Of a stretch of 64,000 nucleotides of DNA, positions 30,220 through 41,065 are shown piece by piece (positions within the stretch are counted from its first letter, which is position 1; the number at the start of each line of letters is the position of its first letter). Source of the stretch: Oleoguttula mirabilis (taxonomy: Eukaryota; Ascomycota; Dothideomycetes; Mycosphaerellales; Teratosphaeriaceae). A program made the position numbers and the translations under genes. The stretch covers positions 124,001 to 188,000 of the forward strand of contig JAVFHQ010000021.1 of NCBI GenBank assembly GCA_035135055.1, read 5' to 3'. The notes below the pieces were generated by a model. That model did no database searches. It saw nothing but the letters and a program-made list of their open reading frames with translations, and had not been told where the DNA came from.

Positions 30220-32631
30220 TCAAGCTGCCCTTCCAGCTTCGAGGTCCATCATCGCAGCATCCATGTCATCATCAATACCCATACCATCCTCAGCAGCTTG
30301 TGCCTCTGCCATGATCTGATCACCATGTATATGGCGCCCGTTACCGTTGGCTTCACCATTGTCGGTGTCGTAGACCTTCAGCCCTTCCAACTTCTGCTGA
30401 TGCTGAATCAACTGCTCGTAACTCCACGTACTAATGCCATCTTGCATCCTTGCCGGGAACGGCTTGCTCATGACCTTCAGGAACTTCTTCGCCGTAGCCA
30501 CTGCCTGGTCGACTGACATGTTGGCATCAGCTTCCAACAGTGCACTGCCGATCCACTTGGGTAGCTGGGCGCGTTTCTTCGCGAACCGTTTGTCGGCCAT
30601 GACCATGATCCCGTAGTCGTCTTTCCCTCGGAGCACACGGCCCAGACACTGCGCGCAGTGCCGCATGGCGTCGAAGGATAGGAAATCGTTCTCCCGGATA
30701 CGGTATGTCTCTCGCAGAAACTCAAGCCGCGCCTTGAGGATCCGTGACTCGGTGTACTGGAAAGGCACGCCTATGCACAACACGGTACGTCCGTAATGGT
30801 GATCAAAGTCTATGCCTTCAGAGACTTTGCCTCGAGCGACACAGAGCAGTATGGCACCTCTCCCGTTGCTGCACGCAGTGCGATACGTCTCCAATGCAAG
30901 CGAAGTCTCTTGGCTGTCAGGTGTTTCCACCAAGATCAGCTTGCTCTTCCAGACCTGGTCCAAGATCTCCATCTTCTGCCATGCCGAGATGACGCGTTCC
31001 ATGTACAGGTACGACGGGAAGAAGACCACCATACCGTCCGGCGTCAGTTTCGAGAACTCAATGAGTAAGTTGCCGTAATTGCGGACCACTTGTGGATCGT
31101 CTCTGGTCTGAAAGCCGGAGGAGATTTGCGACTGATCTGAGCCGCGAGTGACGATCATCGGCAGGAACGATCGTCGCGCAAGCGTCATGGCGTAAGACTC
31201 TTGCACTACCGCCTCGAAGCCGAGCATCTTCGGGTACATCTCAAGAGGAGAGATGGTACCGGATGTAATGATGACCGAGCTGAAGCGGTCAAAGACAGGC
31301 TTGATGGCTATTGCTGCGTCTAAACATGCGAAGTGTAGGATTGGGTTGGGCACGCTCGCGGTGTCGGACTCGTAGGGTTCCAGTATCAGCAGAAATCCAG
31401 TATCGTAGGTCGCTACTAGGGTGGCGAAGGAAGCCACCTCCTGCAAAGGCTGGTAGTCCTCGATGTTCGTGAGCTCCAGCGTACGGACAAGCGAGGTTAG
31501 CCGTTCAGCGCAGAAGCGCAGTGGCTTCTTCTCGATGAACGTCAGCTCTTTCAGATGCTGCAAGAATGAAGGCGGTGTTTCTGAGATGACGTGGAGTACT
31601 TTCATTCGGGTTTTCAGGTACTCGATGAAGCGTTTCAAGAAGGCTGTAAAGTGCTCTGCGCGCCGTATGTTTCCCGGCACTGCTTCCTTCAGCAGATCAT
31701 CGGGTAGTGCTGGGTTTGACATGAATGCTCCCTCGTCTCTCGCTTGATCTGCTTCTCTCAAGCCTTCTACCAGTTTGGCGTACTCGTTCTGCAGCTTATC
31801 CGCATCCGTCTCCTTCATCTCAGTGATCCTCCTCTCGAGGTTGTTTGCACCTCTCGCAGCTTTTCGTAACGAGTCCTCGGTAAGATCTATGCTCAGTGAC
31901 TCTATGCAGACGTTGTCAATGTTGTGCGCTTCGTCAAAGACCACTATACAGTCTTTCGACAGCTCCTTCGAAACTCGCTCTGCGATCTTCGGATCCAGCA
32001 AGTAGTGGTATGAGTATATGATGACATTGCAGAACGGCATCATGCGTCGTGCGGTGAAGTAGGGACATTGCTTTTGCTGCTCGCCATAGCGGAGCATGCC
32101 GTCAAGCGTCCAGACACCTGGCGGTATGAGATTGTGAGGCTCGAGCAGATCGAGATTGTCGTGGTAAATGCAGAGATCGACATCTTCGCCACGCTCCTTC
32201 TTCTCCTTGACGAAGCCAGCAGTCAAGCTTCGACATCGTGAGTCGACTACAGAGCCGCTCTTCTCCTGCTTCACCGACGGATGCAAGCACAGGTTCTTCC
32301 GACTAGTCAAGCCAAGGCCTCTGAAGTCTTCCACCTCTCCCAGCTGATCTGCTCGGTACTTCATGAGCGCCTGCAGCTCAGCCAGCGCCTTCTCAATCTC
32401 AGACATGGTACGCGAGCAGTATATGAGCTTGCGATGCTCCGGGTAGAATTGTTGATATGCGACGATGAGTGACAACAGAGACACCGTCTTCCCGGTTCCT
32501 GAAGGCATCTCCAAGACACAGTGGCCGCCCGCGTCCAATGTACGCTTGAGATCGCACATATAGGCATATTGCTCGGGGTAGACTCTCGGGTATGGAAAGA
32601 GAACCGGAAGGTCCTCGATCATGAACTTCAT
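30220..32631 (-). CDS. RAD3: TFIIH DNA helicase XPD/Rad3
   Basis: Single exon, 803 residues (yeast Rad3 is 778). It begins MKFMIEDLPVLFPYPRVYPE, the invariant family start. Walker A is MPSGTGKT at residues 42-49. The iron-sulfur cluster cysteines appear as NLCLHPSV, SRCRSL, DLCIYHDN and KQCPYF. The DEAH box is VVFDEAHNID near 233. Later helicase motifs include IITSGTISPLEMYPKMLGF, GKVSEGIDFDHHYGR and the QCLGRVLRGKDDYG motif VI. The enzyme is a 5'-3' helicase of TFIIH that opens DNA in nucleotide excision repair and joins transcription initiation. The tail is slightly longer than in yeast and acidic. It is divergent from listerin over 510 bases. Confidence 0.98.
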   Translation of the reverse strand: MKFMIEDLPVLFPYPRVYPEQYAYMCDLKRTLDAGGHCVLEMPSGTGKTVSLLSLIVAYQQFYPEHRKLIYCSRTMSEIEKALAELQALMKYRADQLGEVEDFRGLGLTSRKNLCLHPSVKQEKSGSVVDSRCRSLTAGFVKEKKERGEDVDLCIYHDNLDLLEPHNLIPPGVWTLDGMLRYGEQQKQCPYFTARRMMPFCNVIIYSYHYLLDPKIAERVSKELSKDCIVVFDEAHNIDNVCIESLSIDLTEDSLRKAARGANNLERRITEMKETDADKLQNEYAKLVEGLREADQARDEGAFMSNPALPDDLLKEAVPGNIRRAEHFTAFLKRFIEYLKTRMKVLHVISETPPSFLQHLKELTFIEKKPLRFCAERLTSLVRTLELTNIEDYQPLQEVASFATLVATYDTGFLLILEPYESDTASVPNPILHFACLDAAIAIKPVFDRFSSVIITSGTISPLEMYPKMLGFEAVVQESYAMTLARRSFLPMIVTRGSDQSQISSGFQTRDDPQVVRNYGNLLIEFSKLTPDGMVVFFPSYLYMERVISAWQKMEILDQVWKSKLILVETPDSQETSLALETYRTACSNGRGAILLCVARGKVSEGIDFDHHYGRTVLCIGVPFQYTESRILKARLEFLRETYRIRENDFLSFDAMRHCAQCLGRVLRGKDDYGIMVMADKRFAKKRAQLPKWIGSALLEADANMSVDQAVATAKKFLKVMSKPFPARMQDGISTWSYEQLIQHQQKLEGLKVYDTDNGEANGNGRHIHGDQIMAEAQAAEDGMGIDDDMDAAMMDLEAGRAA

Positions 32632-33141
32632 TGTGGCGGTTGACGCAACACAAGCCTAGCAGTAGTGAGCCGCAATGCTACAGCTGTCACCTCCCTCTCA
32701 AGGCTCCAGTGCCAGCGTGGCGAGCAGTTGCCAGAGTTCGAACGTGTGTGACGGTTGCCGACACCCTCGGCGCACGTTTGGCGCGGTAATGCTCGATATA
32801 AGACCCCAAATCGCCGTTCCGTTGATTACGAATCACTAGAGGGTATCGCAGAGGTGAAGGAGAGTCCGCACCGAATGGAATTTGTTGCGTTCACGTTCGC
32901 TCCACGACCGCACGTGTCTATCTATGCATTTCGAACGGCCGTTCCCGCCGCTAGTATCGATCGACATGCACGTCATGAGAGGGAAGCAATTCGGTGCCAT
33001 TTCAGCAAACCACTGGAGCAAAGAGCTCGATTGCTGACGACAAGATACTACCGAACACTCACCTCGAAATTCCACGCCAGTAGACTACGATTGCAAGGCA
33101 CATAGTCCTCATCTTGCGGTGACGCACACCGATAGCCTAAG
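32632..33141. other. Divergent promoter region, RAD3 / listerin
   Basis: 510 bases between two divergent start codons. Small frames here are not credible. No defined element was recognised. Confidence 0.5.
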
Positions 33142-36100
33142 ATGAGCAAGAAGCAGTTCAGATCGCAGGCCAGCAGCGGTCGGGTAGGCGGTGGCATCGG
33201 CGCCTTTGGGAGCTCAGGCTTTGCCTCGACACAATCATCGCCCCTGTCATACATCCAAGAGCCGCCAGACTACTCCGGCATAAGCGATGCGAACGCTGTC
33301 GTAGCATTCAAGAACCTGTCGAAGAAGGACAGTACAACCAAGGCAAAAGCGCTAGAGGACATACAAGCGTACATCTCTTCCTTACACGCCGAAGTTGAGG
33401 ATAGCTTACTGGAAGCATGGGTGCGTCTGAGCCATAGTCTGAATGTGGCAGTAGATAGTGACGAATGCAAATCAGGTCAAAATCTACCCTCGCCTCTCCA
33501 TTGACAGTGCTCGCCGCGTGCGGCAGCTGTCCCACAGTCTCAGCGGTCAGCTATGGTCCAAATGTGGAAAGAGGACGGTGAAACATCTGCCCAGAATCGC
33601 AGGACCGTGGTTAGCAGGAGGCTACGACAGTGACCGGGCGGCAGCCAAGGCGGCACAAGAGTCGCTCGCACTGGTCTTTCCGACCGCGGACAAGGTCACT
33701 GCACTGCGGAAGACGTTCCATGGATCATTACTGGAGTACTGTAAAGATGCGGTGCTATACGAGACCGTGCAGACGCTTAGTGACGAGCGTACCGTGACCC
33801 CCGATGATGCACAAGGCACCTACGCCCGTGTGGTCGCCACAAGCTCAGCCGTCATCACCAGCCTCCTGAGCGAATTATCTTCCGGGGAGCTCTCTAAGCA
33901 ACACCACTCGTACGAAGAGTTGTTCGCAAGTACTAAACTCTGGGAGTTTGTCAACCACACAGATGCCGCTGTCAGGAGGTCATTACACAGACTGGTCCAG
34001 ACCGCATTGTCAAAGCAGCCTGACCTAATCGAGAGCCATCTCGGTGCCATTAGCAATGCTTACATCAACAAAGGTCTCCCTTCAGACCAGACGGGATCAG
34101 CGGCCGATTTCGTGAACACGCTCGATGCACTCTCAGCATCGTTTCCGACAATTTGGACGGACGATTACAGCAGCAAGAAGTCCGCAGTCTCACGTCTGAA
34201 ACAATTTCTGAAGCACGGCTCACGTTCAGGGTCGAGCGACTTCTGGGAGCGTACGAGCAGACTCTTCGCTAAGATACCATCAGCGGTGCTGCCGACGACG
34301 TTTGAAGAAGCCAAGGATCTGCTCTGTGCTGCCCGAGACGGCGTGACGAGAAAGGAAGAGCGGTTCAGCGCGTCCGTCGCTTGGCCGGCATACTTCACGC
34401 TCGTTGCAGCCATTTCTGCGGGCATGCAAGACGGTGACCGCGAGAAGCTGCTCGACTCTTGTGTGATGCCCATCATCAGGCAATATTTGCAGCCTTCGCC
34501 GGTCAACGCAGACTGGGCCATCACGGGAGCCAAAGCAGCCTTGCTGGTGGCTAGAGCCGCTGGTGTTTCACAGACTGTAGCCTTACTTGAACGTGAGTGG
34601 CCGCAATTGGCCGACCAGCTTGTCGAAACTGCTAGGGTGTCACAGCCACAGCAGTCAAAAGACTTTGACAGGTCACAGATGCACGTTGCCTCTACTGGTG
34701 AGCGATTCGCTACTCTGCAAAGAGAACTTTTTGCCACGAGTCCGCCCGAGTCGCTACGGAAGGTGTTGGTCTCTTCCAGCACTACAACTGTCAGAGAGTG
34801 TGCTAAGCTGCTCGAGACCCGAGAAGGCAAACCCTTCGGCGCCGCGGCTATCATTGAAGAGCTGCTCAGGACATGCGCACCGCATTTGATGGCAGACCTG
34901 GACTTCAGGGCAGCCATTGAGCAGATTCTGACTAGCAAACAGATAAGCTGGTGTTTCTGGTCATCGAACCGCCATCTGTTACGATGTCTGTATGTCGTGA
35001 GCTCAGAGCCCTTTTTCGAGATAGTCTTCAAAAGTGCGCTTGAGGAGATCATGGGCAACCCAGTTTCTATGGAGGTCTGCTACCGAACACTTCATGACTT
35101 CTTCCCACGCAACACGCCCAAGGAAGCAATTGCCGTGGCTCGACGGCACTCGAAGCTCCAAGACTTCGTAGCGCAGGCTTGTGAGCCTGGCCTCAACGAT
35201 CTTCAGGGCTCCCTGTTCTTGGCGCTTTACAGACTGGGTGCTTTGACCGATGGCACCATTGACAAGATCGTGTCGAACCTGGTCACGTCTCTCTCGGATA
35301 TAGATGACATGGAGCACCTTCCGGCGACCCTCACTTTCTTCTTCAATGCCGACGACAGTACACTCAAAGCCTTGGCGGCGAGCGGAAACGGCGAGCAATT
35401 GCTTCCTAACCTGCTGAGATTGGAACAGCATCAAGATGAGGGGATAGCCCAAAAAGCAGCAGCCATATATTCTCGATCGTTTGCAGCTGGCGGTCAAGCT
35501 TTGACGGACGCACGTTTCGGTGTGGTGCTGCAGAACCTGCAGAGTGTCTCGCGGACGTCTCTGCCAATGGACGCTTTACACGAGCTCACGGGCAGACTGC
35601 TTGGCCCCGATCGCAAGCTCCCAGCCTCGTCAGAGATGCTTCCAAGCTTGAAGCTTTGGACGTCGGCGCTCATAGCTACCGTGAGAGCGCCCAGTCCATC
35701 TCTGGCTCTGCTCAGCCCATTGGGGGGTGCGGTAAACCTGGTGCACACTGGGAGCACAGAAAACCGATCAGCAGTGCACTCGGACGCCGAAGGGCTCTCG
35801 CAAGCACTACGAATTGCAATGTATGTCTCCAGACTGATAGCGGAAACCGACTTGAAGGAGCAGCTGCGAGATCTTGGTAGTGACTATTGGACGGTGATCT
35901 CGCTCCTTTACCTCACTGCGCTACTCGCCGAAGACAACTTGAGCGTATTAGGGACCAACGGTTTGTGGAACCCGAACAAAAACCAGGACGCGGAAGCAGC
36001 CGTCCTTGACTTTGTCAGTGAGACGAATGCGGTGTTGAACGATATATGGCAGCGAACAAGCCCGGAGCTACAGGCAGTTGAAGAGCAGACCGCAGCTCCA

Positions 36101-38201
36101 GTATCAGATTACTCCAGACAGTTCGCAGCTCTCGATCAGCTGCGGCAAGACCAGTCGAATGGATCTGCTGTCCACTACTATGTGGCACTGGCATCAGCTA
36201 AGGTCAACACCAACCTCTTCGAGTTACACGGCCACAACGCAGAGCAAGCAAAAGCAAGCGAATCACTACTGAAGAAGGCCCGCACAAGCAAAGATCCGTT
36301 GTTCATAGCAGCTACCATTGTCGGCCTGCAGCATCCTCTAGCTGGCACACAGAGCTTGTCGAGATACTGCAACGAGCTGGTTGCCGACTTGACCGCCTTG
36401 GACATGTCGGATCCGCAGCATGAGCAGAAGGCCTTCGAGCAACTGGTGCTACTGAACAACATCTTGCAAACCCAAGAGGAAGCTGTGGGTACCATTGCCA
36501 AGCAGCGCTTGATCTTCGTAGTCAAGCGTCTTGTGCCGGCGCTGAACGCTGGCATTACGCTCGCTATCACCGCAGAGATATGTAAAGCTTTGGCGGCGCT
36601 GCTACCAGGGGTGCAAGACATGTATGGCGAACATTGGGCGCAAGTGCTGGCATACCTCATCAGCTTCTGGACTTCGGTGGAGAGCCAAGCTGGCGGACCA
36701 ACTGCGAAAGAGGGCCGCATCTTGATTACTCATGCATCGTTGAAGCTTTACGACACGTTGCGCAAGCTCGCGAAAGCCGAAGAGGCCAATGACGATCTCG
36801 TGGATGCATTGAAGGAAGACAGTGAGCGGATATACGACGGCCTTGTTCTGCTCTTGAAATCTGCGAACGGCGTATCTGATGAGACCCACCAGCCGCTCAT
36901 GGTAACACACGAGCTGCTTGCCCGCCAGATATTTCAGATGCCGCAAAAGCCCGTGCAAGATGCGGACGAGCTGTATCCGCTGCTCTATACGCCCTCGCGG
37001 GCCATTCAACAAGCAGCCTTTGATCTTTTGCACAAGCATATCCCGGCTACGCAAGAGCAGCTTTCTCTCGAAGTTGCACTGGACAACAAGACAGCTCAGC
37101 TCCCGGAGGAGGTGCTTTCGCTTATCCTTGAAGCACCGACCCTCGACTCTCTCATGGATGCTTCGTTCGACCGGTCGATGCCATTGCAACTGCAGGGATA
37201 CCTGTATAGCTGGCGGCTGCTGTTCGCCCACTTCGACGGGTCCAGCTACCGTGTCAAGAGCGACTACATCGAGCAGCTGAAGGATGGATCATACCTGTCT
37301 GGTCTACTCAACTTCACGTTCGATTTCTTGGGACACTCGCGCGGCAAACCCGTTGACGCTTCGAAATTTGATATCCAGGAGTATACGCCAGATGTCGAAC
37401 CCAGTCCAGAACGGGACGTACAATGGTTACTCACGCACCTGTACTACCTCGCGCTCACGCATCTGCCAAGCTTGGTCAAGAGCTACTACCTCGATATTCG
37501 CTCGCGTCAGACCTCACTGGCAGTCGAGAGCTGGACGGCGAAGTATCTCAGCCCTCTGATCATCAGCACTTCGCTGCAGGCAGTGGCAGAGTGGTCGGAG
37601 AAGAGTGTCAAGGAGGACCCCGAGTATGAGAAGATGTCTGTCAAGGTGGGCACGAAGAGCAAGGAGATCTATGTCAGCTACGTCGTTGACGAGCAGACCA
37701 TGGCCATCAAAGTGGTCCTGCCGGAAGCGTACCCGCTCGCTTCGGCTCAAGTGGTCGGTGTCAGTAGGGTGGCGGTCAAAGAGGAGAAGTGGCAATCCTG
37801 GCTCCGGAATTGCCAGGGAGTCATCACCTTTTCCGTGAGCTCACCCCCTAGGTCCGCTGACTCAAGTAACACATTTGCTGACTTTAATCCTCAGAATGGC
37901 TCCATCACCGACGGTCTTTCCGCCTGGAGGAAGAATGTCACCGGCGCACTTAAAGGGCAGACTGAATGTAAGTCGTACCGAAGAATGAAATGCTTGGGTG
38001 AGTGTCATTCCGTTGCTGACCATTCTACCCATGACTATAGGTGCCGTCTGCTACTCCATCATCGATTCCCAGAAGCAGCTGCCAACCAAGCGCTGCCCTA
38101 CGTGCAAACACCTTTATCACTCGAGCTGTCTGTTCAAATGGTTCAAGACGAGCAACGCGAGTACTTGCCCGCTATGCCGGAACACGTTCAACTTTAACTA
38201 G
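33142..38201 (+). CDS. RKR1/LTN1: E3 ubiquitin ligase listerin (ribosome quality control)
   Basis: Four exons: 33142-33420, 33476-37834, 37895-37967 and 38041-38201, giving 1623 residues (yeast Ltn1 is 1562). Introns are 55, 60 and 73 nt. The N-terminal part has AVVAFKNLSKKDSTTKAKAL and, across the first splice, EAWVKIYPRLSIDSARRVRQ, both listerin signatures. The long middle is HEAT-like alpha-helical repeats. The C-terminal RING-CH finger is complete only after the last splice, from CAVC at residue 1571 through CPTCKHLYHSSCLFKWF to CPLCRN. Listerin marks stalled nascent chains on 60S subunits with Rqc2 help. Reading past the last true donor gives a false end at 38197 that destroys the RING, so the spliced form is clearly the real one. 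Confidence 0.96.
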
Positions 38202-38656
38202 TTCTACTCCGTGCGATTTCAGCGCAGGGCTCAGATGGGGCGGTACATAGCCTCTACAGCACAACATACACAGTTCCATGCTCGGCCCTCTCTTTTGTCA
38301 TCTCGATAATAAGACCACGCCGCGCACGGCCGTGTTTTTATGTCGCTAGCGTAGGGCTGACTCAACTTAGTAAGCTCCTGGGTGATCTATGATGCTCGGC
38401 TGGGATGCCGTAGCGCCCGCCCCCTGCGGGAAGCCCAGGATATCCCGCGGAGCTACGTGCCGACCAATCGGTAGTGATAAGCCGGCAAGGAGTCTCGTGG
38501 ATGTGGTCGCCGGCCAGCGCGTAAGCTCTGCTTGCTTACCATGAGTAACTTCGTGGAGGGAGAGCGTAGTGATCAAGCCTGATCTAATACGCCGTTGTCC
38601 GGACCGTCTTGTGGTGCGCTCATGCGGCATTAGCACGACAATTTATAGTTGCGAGC
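38202..38656. other. Intergenic region
   Basis: 455 bases between two plus-strand genes. No gene or motif was recognised. Confidence 0.5.
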
Positions 38657-40261
38657 ATGGGAGAGGAAACATGGACGCCCACGCATAGGCGAAGGAGTAG
38701 CTCGTTGACGCTGGCTGCGGGCAGTCAGCGCACCAAAGAGCGGCAATCGACGCACCTGCTGAACGGCAACAACGGAGACAGGATACTGGAAGAATCGGAC
38801 GCCGGCCTATCAGGCTCGGACCTGGACCTCGAGGAGCTGCGGTCGGACGAGGAGCTGCACGACGATGAAGAGACGGGCTTGACACATGCGGAACGCAGGA
38901 AGCGGCGACGGCGGAAACGGAGGAATACGCTGCTCGATGAGCGAATAGTCGGAGACAGCGAAGATGCGACGGCAGAGAGGATGGCTACGGCCAGCGTGGT
39001 CCACAGTCTAACCATCGACGGCCTGCTCGTAGTATTCTGGTACTGCTGCTCAATATCTATATCCGTCTACAACAAGTGGATGTTCTCAAAGGAGAACCTG
39101 GACTTCCACTTCCCGCTATTCACAACGAGTCTCCACATGTTGGTGCAATTTACACTGGCATCTGCTGTACTATACTTCATACCAAAACTTCGACCGCGGC
39201 TGAGCGAGACTCCCGAATATACCCAGCTGGATGGCGCAGATCCAGCGGCCAAATCATCAAAGCAGCCTTTGATGACACGCTGGTTCTACCTCTCAAGAAT
39301 CGGACCCTGCGGCACTGCAACAGCGCTCGATATTGGCCTCGGCAACTTCAGCTTGCGCTTCATTAGCCTGACCTTCTTCACCATGTGCAAGAGCTCGGTC
39401 CTGGCTTTCGTACTTGTCTTTGCCTTCGTCTTCCGCCTGGAAAAGCCGACCCTGAAGCTGTGCGGGATCATCGTGGTCATGACTGTTGGTGTCATCATGA
39501 TGGTGACTGGTGAGACGGCATTCAACGCTCTAGGCTTCATCCTCGTCATGACTGCTAGCTTCTGCTCGGGATTTAGGTGGTCTTTGACGCAGATACTGCT
39601 GCTGCGGAACCCTGCGACTAGCAACCCGTTCAGCAGCATCTTCTTCTTGACGCCTATCATGTTCCTTGCACTGGTTGTGCTTGCACTACCGATCGAAGGA
39701 CCCGCAAACCTCATCGATGGCCTCCGGGCACTGGCTGCAACGAAGGGAGCGCTACTCGGCACGGCTATCATGCTCTTTCCAGGCTTTCTCGCCTTCTTGA
39801 TGGTTGCGGCAGAGTTCGCACTGCTCAAACGGACTTCCGTCGTCACGTTGTCGGTCTGCGGCATCTTCAAAGAAGTGCTCACCATATCGGCAGCTGGCAT
39901 TGTCTTCGGAGACGAGCTGTCCCCTATCAACATCTCCGGCTTGGTTGTCACGATCTTGTCGATCGCCGCGTACAACTACGTCAAGTACAGCAATATGCAG
40001 AAGGAGGCGCGACAGGAAGCGCACGAGATCTTGGAGGATGATACAGAAAGCGTGCCATTGCGCGACTCTTCCGAGCAGCAGGATGCCCGGCATGGGCGCC
40101 TGGAAGAGGACGAAGGGCGGAGAAGCACCATTGCCTTGATACGGAATAGTCTTAATCTAGCGACTGATATGGACGGGCATGTTGAGAGACCTCTGGCGAG
40201 TGGTGCTACGGTCAACGGCGGCACGAACAGTCCATTGAAGAGACCGGAAGATCTAAAGTAG
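38657..40261 (+). CDS. SLC35/TPT-family transporter (nucleotide-sugar/triose-phosphate translocator type)
   Basis: Single exon, 534 residues from the ATG at 38657; an upstream in-frame ATG at 38609 adds an unlikely 16 residues. The first 120 residues are hydrophilic, with an acidic patch and a strongly basic RRKRRRRKRR cluster. About ten hydrophobic segments follow, beginning GLLVVFWYCCSISISVYNKW, with FPLFTTSLHMLVQF, the ALDIGLGNFSLRFISLTFF segment and SSVLAFVLVFAFVFRLEKP, all hallmarks of the TPT domain. The closest named relatives I recognise are SLC35C2 and yeast Ymd8, Golgi-localised transporters of uncertain substrate. The tail after the last helix (about 430 onwards) is soluble and probably cytosolic. 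The substrate cannot be told from sequence. Confidence 0.9.
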   Translation: MGEETWTPTHRRRSSSLTLAAGSQRTKERQSTHLLNGNNGDRILEESDAGLSGSDLDLEELRSDEELHDDEETGLTHAERRKRRRRKRRNTLLDERIVGDSEDATAERMATASVVHSLTIDGLLVVFWYCCSISISVYNKWMFSKENLDFHFPLFTTSLHMLVQFTLASAVLYFIPKLRPRLSETPEYTQLDGADPAAKSSKQPLMTRWFYLSRIGPCGTATALDIGLGNFSLRFISLTFFTMCKSSVLAFVLVFAFVFRLEKPTLKLCGIIVVMTVGVIMMVTGETAFNALGFILVMTASFCSGFRWSLTQILLLRNPATSNPFSSIFFLTPIMFLALVVLALPIEGPANLIDGLRALAATKGALLGTAIMLFPGFLAFLMVAAEFALLKRTSVVTLSVCGIFKEVLTISAAGIVFGDELSPINISGLVVTILSIAAYNYVKYSNMQKEARQEAHEILEDDTESVPLRDSSEQQDARHGRLEEDEGRRSTIALIRNSLNLATDMDGHVERPLASGATVNGGTNSPLKRPEDLK

Positions 40262-41065
40262 CAAGCACGCTTTGCAATGCTACCCCTCGTTGATACTGTT
40301 GTTGTCGTGAATTGGACCGCTTGTTTGTCTTGGCCGGGTACAATGTGAGCGCCTGGGTCGAATATGGCTGCCTATCCATTCTCCAGGCAACATTGCCTTC
40401 GGCTGAAGAGGCTGCCGCGCGAGGCCAAACCCTAGCAAGGGTTGGGAGATTCGCAGGACGGATGATGATGGATCCGTCGGATTGGCCGTATGGCGTGCCA
40501 CGCGCTGCGCAACGACGTAATCATGAAAAAGACAGCATTTACCCCGTTCGGGAAACGCTGAAGCCTGAAGGCTGGAGGCATGAATGAATACGCCAATCCA
40601 CAGCGTGATCAATACCTATGCAGCAACGTCCGCACTTGGTGGCGTGATCTGGTGACGGACCTTAGCTAATGAAATCCCTAGATCACAGGGTTTCAGCTTT
40701 CCAGGAGAGCACATGTTCTGATAGGATGCGTCAACAGAGTCTAGACTGTACAATTTTCAGCTGCAGTTCTCAGCCGCAATTCTCGGCCCCAACCACGGCT
40801 GGAATCAGTCCCTAGGACCCGGCTACCGTTTCGTCCATAGTGATATTACCGCTGCCTCTGGCGGGGGGTGCATACATCGAGGACTACCTCACTGGACTGT
40901 TGTGCGTTCACCCGTCACACGTTGAGCGCCCCGATCTCGGATGCTTCAAAGAAGTCCCTACATTCTCTTAAGTGACATTTGCTTCGTGCCCTGTTGCTGC
41001 GCAGGGACGCCTGGGAAACATACGAGGAGACAATTGGAGGAAGGGCTTCGCCCTAGAGGACAAGT
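40262..41065. other. Intergenic region
   Basis: 804 bases. Contains a short imperfect repeat of CAGCTGCAGTTCTCAGC / AGCCGCAATTCTCGGC type at about 40757-40790. No gene was seen. Confidence 0.5.
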
